A stretch of DNA of 64,000 bases from Xanthobacter autotrophicus Py2 (GTDB lineage: Bacteria; Pseudomonadota; Alphaproteobacteria; Rhizobiales; Xanthobacteraceae). The stretch is from positions 2,777,501 through 2,841,500 of the forward strand of contig CP000781.1 in assembly GCA_000017645.1 (NCBI GenBank). Reading direction: 5' to 3'. Below the pieces are notes generated by a model that saw only the letters and a program-made list of their open reading frames with translations, ran no database searches and was not told the DNA's origin. How positions within the stretch are numbered: the first letter of the stretch is position 1; every line of letters starts with the position of its first letter. The position numbers and the translations under genes are program-made. Positions 27,026-35,171 of this stretch are shown in pieces.

Positions 27026-27930
27026 GCGGGTCTGACGGGCACAAGCGGGCCGGCCTCTCCGGCATGGTCGCCGCGCTGCCGGGCCTGCATTGGCTCAACC
27101 ACGCGCGCTATGCGCTGATGGACCGCCTCTATCGCGGCCGTCCGGCGCAAGGACAGGCCGAGGTGGTGGAGGCGCTGAGCCGCCGCCGCGATGGTGCTGT
27201 TGCCTTGACCATCGCCTACAACGTGCCCGAGGCGGTGGCGCTGCTGGCGGATTCCATGGCGCGCTTCGCCCCCGGCACGCCGCTCCTCGTCTGCGACAAT
27301 TCCACGGAGCCGGAGGCGCGGCGGGCGCTTGCCGCCATCGCCGCCGAGAAGGGGCTTTATTACCTCGCCTTGCCGCCGGCCCCCTTCGTGCGGGTGCGCA
27401 CCGCGCGCTCCCACGCCGCCGCCGCCAACTGGGTGTTCCACAACGTGCTGCGCAAGGTGAAGCCGCGCGTGTTCGCCATGCTCGACCACGACCTGGTGCT
27501 GCTGAAACCCACCGACCTTGCGACACTGGTGGCGCATCAGCCGGTCTACGGCCTCCAGCGCTGGAGCAGCCGGGTGAAGGCCTGGTATCTGTGGCCGGGC
27601 TTTTCAATCTACGATGGCAGCCTCGTGTCGAAGCCCCTTGATTTCGGCCCCGACCGGTTGCTGGGCACCGACACCGGCGGGCGCAACTGGCATGTGCTGT
27701 TCCGCAAGCTCGATGTGACGGGCTTTGTCTGGCCGCACGCGCGCTCGGTGCGTGTGCCCTCGCCCGATGGCAGCTGGAGCGAGCCGAAGATGCTGCTGGA
27801 TGCCTGGCTGCATGTGGGCGGCGCGAGTTATCGCGGCGGCGAGACGGCGCTGGCCGAGATCCGCCGCGCCTTCGATGCCGATCCGGACGGCCTGTTCGCC
27901 CGCCTGCGGGACGACGGGGCCGAGGCCTGA
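27022..27930 (+). CDS. Glycosyltransferase-like protein, tandem paralogue B
   Basis: A 302-residue paralogue of the preceding protein. Matching blocks are LTIAYNVPEAVALLADSMARF, LLVCDNSTEPEAR, RSHAAAANWVF, VFAMLDHDLVLL, AWYLWPGFSIYDG and TDTGGRNWHVLFRKLD, listed in order. ATG 27022 overlaps the upstream TGA, indicating coupled synthesis, perhaps as a heteromer. Both copies keep the DHD acidic motif, so both may be active. The end of the gene faces the rplS terminator. Confidence 0.6.
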   Translation: MSGSDGHKRAGLSGMVAALPGLHWLNHARYALMDRLYRGRPAQGQAEVVEALSRRRDGAVALTIAYNVPEAVALLADSMARFAPGTPLLVCDNSTEPEARRALAAIAAEKGLYYLALPPAPFVRVRTARSHAAAANWVFHNVLRKVKPRVFAMLDHDLVLLKPTDLATLVAHQPVYGLQRWSSRVKAWYLWPGFSIYDGSLVSKPLDFGPDRLLGTDTGGRNWHVLFRKLDVTGFVWPHARSVRVPSPDGSWSEPKMLLDAWLHVGGASYRGGETALAEIRRAFDADPDGLFARLRDDGAEA

Positions 27931-27975
27931 GCGGCCTCCGATGCCTTCGTTCGGGTGCCGCGCGGGCTCGAAACG

Positions 27976-28008
27976 AAAAAACGCCCCCGGGGTGGTCCCG
28001 GAGGCGTT
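27976..28008 (-). terminator. Rho-independent terminator of the rimM-trmD-rplS unit
   Basis: On the minus strand, AACGCCTCCGGGA-CCA-CCCCGGGGGCGTT forms a long GC stem (28008-27980) followed by six T (27981-27976). It lies about 47 bases after the rplS stop. Confidence 0.88.
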
Positions 28009-28054
28009 GAATACGCGAAGCTTCAGGCGGCGGATGCCGGCCTTGAGGCTCTGT

Positions 28055-28477
28055 TCACTCGGCGGCGGTGGGAGCCGGGGCGGACTTGCCACCCTTCTTG
28101 ATCTTGCCGTCGGCGGTGCGGTCCTGGCGCTCGGCGATACGGGCCGACTTGCCGCGGCGATCGCGCAGGTAATAGAGCTTGGCGCGGCGCACCTTGCCGC
28201 GGCGGACCACCTTGATGGAATCGATCAGCGGCGCATAGACCGGGAACACGCGCTCCACGCCCTCGCCGTAGGAAATCTTGCGAACCGTGAAGCTCTCGTT
28301 GAGGCCGCCGCCGGACCGCGCGATGCACACGCCTTCATAGGCCTGCACGCGCGAGCGCTCGCCTTCCACGACCTTCACGTTCACGATGATGGTATCGCCG
28401 GGCTGGAAGTCCGGGATGGCACGCTTTTCGGCGAGTTTCGCCGCCTGCTCGGCTTCGAGCGTCTGGATAATGTTCAT
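28055..28477 (-). CDS. rplS: 50S ribosomal protein L19
   Basis: A 140-residue L19. The core [15 protein letters not shown], the [12 protein letters not shown] segment and [15 protein letters not shown] are family hallmarks. The C-terminus extends by about 20 residues rich in Lys, Pro and Ala ([16 protein letters not shown]), as in other Rhizobiales. L19 sits at the subunit interface. It is the last gene of a unit with trmD and rimM. Confidence 0.96.
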   Translation of the reverse strand: MNIIQTLEAEQAAKLAEKRAIPDFQPGDTIIVNVKVVEGERSRVQAYEGVCIARSGGGLNESFTVRKISYGEGVERVFPVYAPLIDSIKVVRRGKVRRAKLYYLRDRRGKSARIAERQDRTADGKIKKGGKSAPAPTAAE

Positions 28478-28582
28478 GTCGCCAACCTTTGTGCAGCCAC
28501 CGGTTCGGCAAAACGCCCCGGTGCCACGTTGTGTCGTTTTAAGTTAAGGGACGCGGCTCCATAGCCGAGAAATGGGGCCGTG

Positions 28583-29311
28583 TCATTCCCTTTCCTTCAT
28601 GGTCCCGTCATGCGGGGCCACGGGAGCGAGAAGATCCGGCCGCCGCGCGCGGGTGACGGCGAGGGATTGGGCATGGCGCCAGCGGGCGACGCGGGCGTGA
28701 TCGCCGCAGGTCAGCACGTCGGGGATGGGCTCGCCCTCGAACAGCTGCGGGCGGGTGTATTGGGGATATTCCAGCAGGCCCGCGGAAAAGCTCTCCTCGG
28801 TGCCGCTCTCCGCCTTGCCCATGACGCCGGGAATGAGCCGCACGCAGGCATCGAGCAGCAGCAGCGCCGCCGCCTCGCCGCCGGACAGCACCACGTCGCC
28901 GACGCAGATTTCCTCAAGGTTGCGGGCGCCGACGATACGCTCGTCCACCCCCTCGAACCGCCCACACAGGATCACCGCGCCGGGGCCTTCCGACAAGGCG
29001 CGCACCCGCGCCTGGGTGAGCGGGGCGCCGCGCGGGGTCATGAGCAGGCGCGGGCGGGGATCATCGGGCGGGGAGACCGCATCGATGGCGCGCGCCAGCA
29101 CATCGGCGCGCATCACCATGCCCGGGCCGCCGCCGGCGGGGGTGTCGTCCACCGAGCGATGCTTGTCGAGGGCATGGTCGCGGATCTGCACTGCCTCCAG
29201 CGCCCACAGCCCCTTCTCCAGCGCCCGGCCGGCCAGGGCATGGCCGAGAGGACCGGGAAACATCTCCGGGTAAAGGGTGAGGATGCTGGCGCGGAAGGTC
29301 GGGGAGGTCAT
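28583..29311 (-). CDS. trmD: tRNA (guanine37-N1)-methyltransferase
   Basis: A 242-residue SPOUT-class enzyme that methylates G37 of tRNAs to prevent frameshifting. Typical segments are [38 protein letters not shown], and [19 protein letters not shown], the SAM-binding knot. It lies 105 bases upstream of rplS and 75 downstream of rimM. Confidence 0.95.
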   Translation of the reverse strand: MTSPTFRASILTLYPEMFPGPLGHALAGRALEKGLWALEAVQIRDHALDKHRSVDDTPAGGGPGMVMRADVLARAIDAVSPPDDPRPRLLMTPRGAPLTQARVRALSEGPGAVILCGRFEGVDERIVGARNLEEICVGDVVLSGGEAAALLLLDACVRLIPGVMGKAESGTEESFSAGLLEYPQYTRPQLFEGEPIPDVLTCGDHARVARWRHAQSLAVTRARRPDLLAPVAPHDGTMKERE

Positions 29312-29386
29312 GGCAGCGTGATGGGGGAGGGGGGCGTCCGAGTCAAACGGGTGCCCCTCTGCGCATCAAGTGGGAATGCGCAGCGC

Positions 29387-29944
29387 TCACTCGCCCCCAG
29401 TGTCCTCGCCCTCTTCCGGCTCTGCCGGGCGGCGTTCCACGAAGGCTTCGGCGACGACCACGCGCCGGCCGGGCACGTCCACCACCGGCACCGCATCCTT
29501 TGAGAACGGCACCATCAGGGTCTTGGCCTTGGTGGCGGGCAGGGTGGGGGCATATTCCAGGATGTCGCCGGCGCCGAAATCCTGCAGCGCCACCACCTTG
29601 CCGATCACAACGCCGGCCTCGTCCACGACATCGAGGCCGATGAGGTCGGCGTGGTAGAAGGTGTCGTCGTCGTCCGGCGGCGGCAGGGCCTCGCGCGGGA
29701 CGAACAGGTCCAAATTGGTCAGCGCCTCGGCCGCGGTGCGATCGGCGATGCCCTCGATGCGGGCGACGAAATGGTCCTTGGCCGCGCGCAGGGCGGCGAT
29801 GCGGAAGCGCTTCTTGCCGGTGGCGTCGGTGAGCGGGTCGTAGTCCAGCACCGCGCCGGGATCTTCGGTGAAGACGAAGAGGCGCACCTCGCCCCTCACG
29901 CCATGGGGGGCGCCGATGCGGGCGACGAGGATGCGGTCGGCCAT
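29387..29944 (-). CDS. rimM: 16S rRNA processing protein RimM
   Basis: A 185-residue ribosome maturation factor acting on the 30S head. It starts ILVARIGAPHGVRGEVRLF, the RimM signature, with the PRC-barrel half from about residue 95 (FYHADLIGLDVVDEAG, DILEYAP). An acidic tail follows. rpsP, the usual upstream neighbour, is not here; instead a palindromic repeat and a GntR regulator gene precede it. Confidence 0.94.
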   Translation of the reverse strand: MADRILVARIGAPHGVRGEVRLFVFTEDPGAVLDYDPLTDATGKKRFRIAALRAAKDHFVARIEGIADRTAAEALTNLDLFVPREALPPPDDDDTFYHADLIGLDVVDEAGVVIGKVVALQDFGAGDILEYAPTLPATKAKTLMVPFSKDAVPVVDVPGRRVVVAEAFVERRPAEPEEGEDTGGE

Positions 29945-29987
29945 GAAGTCTCCGGAACGGACGGGTCTCGGCTCTCAGTATCGGACA

Positions 29988-30041
29988 AGAGCACGCGTTC
30001 TGCGATCAGCCCGGCAAGGCAGGCTGACCGGCGCGTGCTCT
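29988..30041. repeat. AGAGCACGCG palindromic element, copy 1
   Basis: Outer arms AGAGCACGCG (29988-29997) and CGCGTGCTCT (30032-30041) enclose a smaller hairpin TCAGCC / GGCTGA. The right arm overlaps the stop codon of the GntR gene. The left arm sequence recurs at 58168, also on a stop codon. Confidence 0.75.
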
Positions 30042-30846
30042 AGCGCAGGTCCTCGCCCTTTGCCAAGGACTTGGACCGTGTCCCGCGCCGGGTGTCCGCG
30101 CCGGCCTCTTGCGTCGTCGTCTCGCCCGCGCCTTGCCGTAGCCCATCTGCCGCCTTGGCGCGGGCCGCCCGCTGCTCGATCACCCGCAGCAGGTCGGCGT
30201 GCACCTTGCCGATATGACCGTCGAGGAAGGAGGTGGCCTCCGCCACCGCGCCGGCCCGGCACAAAGCGATGAGCTGGGCGTGCTCGCTCTTGGCCCGGTC
30301 CATGGCTTCCGTGGTGGAGAGCTGGAGCCGGGTGTAGCGGTCCGAGGTCTGCAGCAAGGCGGCGACGATCTGGCGGGTGCGGGGCAGGGCCGCGCGGTCA
30401 TAGAGCGCCATGTGGAAGTCGGCGTTGAGAATGCCCCACTGGCTCACATCGTGGGCCTTGGTGGCGGCGGTGAAGCGGGCGTGGATGGCGTCGAGCCTGG
30501 TGAAGTCCGCGTCGGTGAACAGCGGGATGGCGCGTTCCAGCAGGCGCGGCTCCATGATCCGCCTCAGCTCGAACACGTCGTTGATCTCCTCCACCGACAG
30601 CTCTGAGACGATGGCGCCCTTCTGCGGCACCATGCGCACCAGCCCCTCGGCCTCCAGCTGGAACAGCGCCTCGCGCACCGGGATGCGGCTGACGCCATAG
30701 GCATCCGCCAGCGCATCCTGCCGCAGCTGGGTGCCGGCGGGATGGGTGCCGTCGAGGATCGACTGGCGCAACTGGTCGAGGATCGCCGCCGAGAGCGTGC
30801 GGTGCTTGAGGCCCTTCTGGGCGGCGGTCGGGCTGCCGGAATTCAT
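30040..30846 (-). CDS. GntR-family regulator, FCD (FadR-type) subfamily
   Basis: A 268-residue regulator. The winged helix-turn-helix occupies about residues 15-80 (QLRQDALADAYGVSRIPVREAL) and the FCD ligand domain about 90-225 (VFELRRIMEPRLLERA; His-containing NADFHMALYD). The C-terminal 40 residues are basic and low in complexity. It is divergent from the TRAP operon and probably represses it until a metabolite of the transported acid binds. A candidate operator lies in the shared promoter region. Confidence 0.9.
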   Translation of the reverse strand: MNSGSPTAAQKGLKHRTLSAAILDQLRQSILDGTHPAGTQLRQDALADAYGVSRIPVREALFQLEAEGLVRMVPQKGAIVSELSVEEINDVFELRRIMEPRLLERAIPLFTDADFTRLDAIHARFTAATKAHDVSQWGILNADFHMALYDRAALPRTRQIVAALLQTSDRYTRLQLSTTEAMDRAKSEHAQLIALCRAGAVAEATSFLDGHIGKVHADLLRVIEQRAARAKAADGLRQGAGETTTQEAGADTRRGTRSKSLAKGEDLR

Positions 30847-30883
30847 GAGGTTCAGAGCTACATTAAAAATCGTTGGCGGGGTA

Positions 30884-30913
30884 TTGACGTGTCGATTGTA
30901 TAAAATCTACATT
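30884..30913 (+). promoter_or_regulatory. Promoter with embedded near-palindrome for the TRAP operon
   Basis: TTGACG (30884-30889) and TACATT (30908-30913) with 18-base spacing make a plausible sigma70-type promoter. Between them GATTGTATAAAATC (30894-30907) is palindromic at 12 of 14 positions and resembles FCD-GntR operators (TTGTATACAA type). Binding there would block transcription. Confidence 0.55.
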
Positions 30914-30971
30914 CAGATTGAAAGCACCAAATCGAGGCCCACAAGGGTCCGCCTTCCAGAGCGACGAAAAC

Positions 30972-31595
30972 ATGAACCATGCGACCAAGACAGGCGCCGC
31001 GGGAGCGGGGCCGTGCGGGCTGTTGCTCGCCCTCTCGTCCGGCCTCCTCGCCTTCGAGCGGGTGGCGGTGATCGGGCTGATGGGGCTCGTGGGCTGCCTC
31101 ATCCTGCTGAATGTGGTGACCCGCTATTCCGGGACGCCCATCTACTGGATCGATGAATCGGCCATCTACGCCGTGGTCTGGCTGGCCTTCATCGGCGCCT
31201 CGGCCATGACGCGCCTGCGCCTCGACTTCTCGGTGGGCATGCTCACCGAACGCCTGCCGCCCACCGGGGTGAAGGTGGCGCGGGCCATCGCCACGGCCTT
31301 CACCGTGCTGTTCGGGTTGATGCTCTCCTACATGTGCTGGCTGTGGATGGATCCCGTCGGCATCGCGGCGGCGGGGTTCGATGCCAGGACCTTCGCCGGG
31401 GAGACCTTCAACTTCCTCTATACCGAGCATACCCAGACCCTGAACTGGCCGACCTGGGCTGTCAGCCTCGTCATCCCGCTGTTTGGCGTCTCCATCACTA
31501 TTCACGGCCTCGCCAACCTGGTGGAAGACCTGGAATTCGTGCCGCGCCGCGTCTACCGCGGCTTCCCCATGGCCAATGCGGAGGCGGCAAGCTGA
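30972..31595 (+). CDS. dctQ: TRAP transporter small permease (DctQ-type)
   Basis: A 207-residue protein with four membrane segments. The second is followed by RYSGTPIYWIDESAIYAVVW, typical of DctQ. It forms the membrane complex with DctM and takes substrate from the periplasmic DctP protein using a sodium gradient. The start MNHATK at 30972 is used; an in-frame ATG at 30918 lies too close to the predicted promoter. It is coupled to dctM by TGATG. Confidence 0.88.
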   Translation: MNHATKTGAAGAGPCGLLLALSSGLLAFERVAVIGLMGLVGCLILLNVVTRYSGTPIYWIDESAIYAVVWLAFIGASAMTRLRLDFSVGMLTERLPPTGVKVARAIATAFTVLFGLMLSYMCWLWMDPVGIAAAGFDARTFAGETFNFLYTEHTQTLNWPTWAVSLVIPLFGVSITIHGLANLVEDLEFVPRRVYRGFPMANAEAAS

Positions 31596-32860
31596 TGGTC
31601 ACCACCGCCGCATTCCTCATCACCATGCTGGTGGGCGTGCCCATCAGCCTGTGCCTGGCCCTGTCGGGGGTGGCGTTCATCCTCGCCACCGGCAATCCGC
31701 TGCTGCTGCAGACCTTTCCCACCCAGCTGTTCGGCGGCGTGGACAGCTACGGCCTCATCGCCATCCCGCTGTTCGTGCTGATCGGCGAGATCATGAACGG
31801 CGGCGGCATCACCCGCCGGCTCATCGACATGGCCATGGCGGTGGTGGGCCGCATGCGCGGCGGCCTCGCCTATGTGAACCTCATCGCCAACATGCTGGTC
31901 TCGTCCATCCTCGGCTCGGCCACGGCGCAGGTGGCCATCATGGCGCAGATCCTGGTGCCGGAGATGGAGAAGAAGGGCTACGACAAGACCTTCGCCGCCG
32001 GCCTCACCGCCTATGCGGGCATGCTGGGACCCATCATCCCGCCGTCCATCATGTTCGTGGTGTATTCAGTGCTGGCGCAGGTCTCGGTGAGCGACATGCT
32101 CATCGCCGGCATCATCCCCGGCGTGCTTTTGACCGGGCTGTTCTGCCTGTGCGTCTACATCATGGGCTTCTTCTACAATTACCCCCGCGGCGAAAGCATG
32201 ACCTGGCGCCAGCGGGCGGACATCGTGCTGAATGCCATCCCCACCCTGCTCATCCCCATCGTCATCGTCGGCTCCATCCTCACCGGCCTTGCCAATGCGA
32301 CGGAATCGGCGGCGGTGGGCGCGCTCGCGGCGCTGCTCATCGGCCGCTACTGGACCAAGGAATTGTCCTTCTCCCAGCTGCCGCAGATGCTGCTGAAGGC
32401 CGGGCTGTATTCGTCCGTCATCCTGTTCCTGGTGGCGGTGGCGGCGGTGTTCTCCTGGGTGCTGGTCTACGGCAAGGTCCCGCAGGCGGTGGCGGCCTGG
32501 GTGCAGACCGTGGCCCATGACCCCATCAGCTTCATGCTGCTGGTCAACGTGATCCTGCTGGTCATCGGCACGGTGATCGACGGCGCGCCCGGCCTCATCA
32601 TGACGGTGCCGATCCTTCTGCCCATCGCCGTGGATGTCTACCACATCGATCCCGTGCATTTCGGCGTGGTGGTGGTGATCAACCTTGTCCTCGGCTTCCT
32701 CTCCCCGCCGGTAGGCCTGTGTTTCTTCGTCGCCTCCGCAGTTACGGGGGCGAAGGTGGGGCGGATGTTCTACGTCACCCTGCCGTTCTTCTTCGCCGCC
32801 TGCGCGCTTCTGGTGCTGCTGTCGCTGGTGCCGTGGCTGTCGACCGTCCTCGTCAAATAA
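31595..32860 (+). CDS. dctM: TRAP transporter large permease (DctM-type)
   Basis: A 421-residue permease with about twelve membrane segments. Diagnostic segments are AIPLFVLIGEIMNGGGITRRL, SSILGSATAQVAIMAQILVPE, GPIIPPSIMFVVYSVLA and NATESAAVGALAALLIG. It starts by TGATG overlap with dctQ and has GGAGGCGG upstream. The substrate is probably an organic acid but is not fixed by sequence. Confidence 0.92.
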   Translation: MVTTAAFLITMLVGVPISLCLALSGVAFILATGNPLLLQTFPTQLFGGVDSYGLIAIPLFVLIGEIMNGGGITRRLIDMAMAVVGRMRGGLAYVNLIANMLVSSILGSATAQVAIMAQILVPEMEKKGYDKTFAAGLTAYAGMLGPIIPPSIMFVVYSVLAQVSVSDMLIAGIIPGVLLTGLFCLCVYIMGFFYNYPRGESMTWRQRADIVLNAIPTLLIPIVIVGSILTGLANATESAAVGALAALLIGRYWTKELSFSQLPQMLLKAGLYSSVILFLVAVAAVFSWVLVYGKVPQAVAAWVQTVAHDPISFMLLVNVILLVIGTVIDGAPGLIMTVPILLPIAVDVYHIDPVHFGVVVVINLVLGFLSPPVGLCFFVASAVTGAKVGRMFYVTLPFFFAACALLVLLSLVPWLSTVLVK

Positions 32861-32884
32861 AACCAACCTTCCCGGAGCCCTGCC

Positions 32885-33892
32885 ATGTCCCGCCCTGCCA
32901 TGACTTTGTCCCGTCGTCATTTCCTCATGAGTGCCGCCGCCGGCGCCGCCCTTCCGCTTGCCATGCCCAACGTGGTGCGGGCCCAGGAGGCGCGGGAATT
33001 CCGCCTCGGCATTATCACCCCCGGCGGCCATCCCTGGAACGTGGCCGCCGACAAGGTGGGGGCCATGCTGAAGGAGGAGACCAAAGGCCGCCTCTCCATC
33101 ACCGTCTTCCCCTCGGGCCAGCTCGGCAACGAGGCGGCCATGCTGCAGCAGATGCAGACCGGCGCCCTCGACATGGGCTGGATCATGACCGCGGAACTGG
33201 GCTCGCGGGTGCCGGCCATCGCCGCCATCAATGCCCCGTGGGTGGTGGATTCCACCGCCAAAGCCGGCAAGCTGGTGCGCACCCCGGTGGCCATGAGCCT
33301 GCTCGACGTGCTGCCCAAGGAGACCGGGACGGTGGGCCTGGCCTGGGGCATCACCACCATGCGCGTCGTGTTCTCCGCGAAGCCCATCACGGGCATCAAG
33401 GACCTCAACGGCATGAAGCTGCGCATCAACACCACGCCGGCCTATCGCGACTTCTACCAGCTGCTCGGCGCCGCCCCGACGCCCATCCCCACCCCGGCGG
33501 TGTTCGACGCCATGTCCAACGGCCAGGTGGACGGCCTTGAGGCCGACCTCGACTTCTCCTGGAACCAGCGCTTCGACAAGGTGTCGAAGACCATGCTGAA
33601 GATGGACGCCATCTTCATGCCGGTCATCGCGCTGGTCTCGGGCCGCGTCTGGCAGACCCTTTCGCCCGCCGACAAGGCGCTCATCAGCAAGCTCACCAAG
33701 AGCGCCCTCGACGCCCAGGTGGACGAGACCGTGGTGAACGAGCCGGTGCTGCTGGAGAAGTTCAAGGCGGTGATCCCGATCAAGGTGGCGGAAGTGGCCG
33801 ACCGCGAGAAGATCATCGCCGAATACGACAAGATCTGGCTGCCCAAGGCCCCGATCCTCGCCGACCTGCGCAAGGCCGGCGCCGCCCTCTGA
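32885..33892 (+). CDS. dctP: TRAP transporter substrate-binding protein (DctP-type)
   Basis: A 335-residue periplasmic protein. A twin-arginine-like signal (SRRHFLMSAAAGAALPLA) ends at about VRAQEA. The family core follows: HPWNVAADKVGAMLKEET, FPSGQLGNEAAMLQQMQTG and GMKLRINTTPAYRDFYQLLG. It is the third gene of the TRAP transporter, 24 bases after dctM. Confidence 0.92.
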   Translation: MSRPAMTLSRRHFLMSAAAGAALPLAMPNVVRAQEAREFRLGIITPGGHPWNVAADKVGAMLKEETKGRLSITVFPSGQLGNEAAMLQQMQTGALDMGWIMTAELGSRVPAIAAINAPWVVDSTAKAGKLVRTPVAMSLLDVLPKETGTVGLAWGITTMRVVFSAKPITGIKDLNGMKLRINTTPAYRDFYQLLGAAPTPIPTPAVFDAMSNGQVDGLEADLDFSWNQRFDKVSKTMLKMDAIFMPVIALVSGRVWQTLSPADKALISKLTKSALDAQVDETVVNEPVLLEKFKAVIPIKVAEVADREKIIAEYDKIWLPKAPILADLRKAGAAL

Positions 33893-33962
33893 TCCCTGAA
33901 ACCCGCACGCGGACAGGGCAGGGCCTTGTCCGCACCCCTTATCGACACAAGGATGACATGAG

Positions 33963-34892
33963 ATGAAGCCGGCAATCAGCTGGGAAGGCGTCTTCCCGGC
34001 CGTGACCACCCAGTTCCGCGACGACTATTCGCTCGATATCGACGCCACCGCCAAGGTGATGGAAGGCCTGATCCGCGACGGCGTGTCCGGCATGATCGTG
34101 TGCGGCACCGTGGGTGAGAACTGCTCGCTCACCACCGCCGAGAAGATCCAGGTGATGGAAGCCGGCAAGGCGGTGGCCGCCGGCCGGGTGCCGGTGATCT
34201 GTGGCATCGCCGAGTTCACCAGCGAATTCGCCATCGCCACCGCCAAGGAAGCCGCCAAGGTGGGCGTGGACGGCATCATGCTCATGCCGGCGCTGGTGTA
34301 TTCCTCCAAGCCCCATGAGACGGCGGCGCATTTCCGCACCGTCTCCAAGGCCACCGACCTGCCGGTGATGATCTACAACAACCCGCCGGTCTACAAGAAC
34401 GACGTGACCCCGGACGTGGTTGCTTCGCTCGTGGATTGCGAGACCATCGTCTGCTTCAAGGAAAGCTCGGGCGACACCCGCCGTTTCATCGACCTGCGCA
34501 ACAAGGTGGGTGACCGCTTCATCATGTTCGCCGGCCTCGACGACGTGGTGGTGGAGAGCATCGCCATGGGCGCGCAGGGCTGGGTGTCGGGCATGTCCAA
34601 CGCCTTCCCGCGCGAGGGCGAGACCCTGTTCCGCCTCGCCCGCGCCGGCCGCTATGCGGAAGCCATGAAGCTCTATGAGTGGTTCATGCCGCTGCTGCAC
34701 CTCGATGCGCGCCCCGACCTCGTCCAGTGCATCAAGCTGTGCGAGCACATCATGGGCCGCGGCACCTTCCTTACCCGCCCGCCGCGCCTGGCGCTGCTGG
34801 ACCACGAGCGAGCCGAGGTGGAAGCGCTGATGGCGGCCGCTCTCAAGACCCGTCCGGAACTGCCCGACGTGGGGCTGAAGGCCGCCGCCTGA
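33963..34892 (+). CDS. DapA-superfamily aldolase/lyase, not a true dihydrodipicolinate synthase
   Basis: A 309-residue (beta/alpha)8 enzyme. The Schiff-base Lys is in VCFKESSGD and the catalytic Tyr in VMIYNNPPVY; GTVGENCSLT matches the GTTGE motif. The Arg that binds the carboxylate in dihydrodipicolinate synthase (after the Tyr loop) is absent. A catabolic reaction on a keto-acid is therefore more likely, such as a sialic-acid-lyase-like, ketodeoxy-sugar-acid or hydroxypyrroline-carboxylate type. Its position 70 bases after the TRAP genes suggests it acts on the imported acid. Confidence 0.82.
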   Translation: MKPAISWEGVFPAVTTQFRDDYSLDIDATAKVMEGLIRDGVSGMIVCGTVGENCSLTTAEKIQVMEAGKAVAAGRVPVICGIAEFTSEFAIATAKEAAKVGVDGIMLMPALVYSSKPHETAAHFRTVSKATDLPVMIYNNPPVYKNDVTPDVVASLVDCETIVCFKESSGDTRRFIDLRNKVGDRFIMFAGLDDVVVESIAMGAQGWVSGMSNAFPREGETLFRLARAGRYAEAMKLYEWFMPLLHLDARPDLVQCIKLCEHIMGRGTFLTRPPRLALLDHERAEVEALMAAALKTRPELPDVGLKAAA

Positions 34893-35063
34893 GGAGGTCG
34901 AGGGCGAGGGTCTGCCCCTCGCCCTTACTCCCGCCATTCATGCCCCAGCCGACTGGAGCGATGGCGCAAGGAGAGCCGGGGCCCAGCGCACGGAACCGCC
35001 GAAGGCGCTTCCAACCCATCGGCCCGCATTGATCTGGCCTGCCGTGCAGGCGTCTTGCGCTGT

Positions 35064-35106
35064 ATCCCGGCTCGACGCTCCGACTGCGCAGTCGCTGGTC
35101 CGGGAT
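35064..35106. repeat. Nested palindrome upstream of the FAD dehydrogenase gene
   Basis: Outer arms ATCCCGG (35064-35070) and CCGGGAT (35100-35106) surround the perfect palindrome GACTGCGCAGTC (35082-35093). It may be a transcription stop for the lyase gene or an mRNA structure before the next gene. Confidence 0.5.
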
Positions 35107-35171
35107 GCGATTCCGCACCGCACCCAACCCGGCCCTTGCGGAGCCTGGGGCCGTGCGGCACCCTCCCGGCC

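Noticed and set aside
33963..34892. dapA (lysine biosynthesis)
   Set aside because: The carboxylate-binding arginine is absent and the gene sits in a transport and catabolic cluster, so a lyase of the superfamily is called instead.
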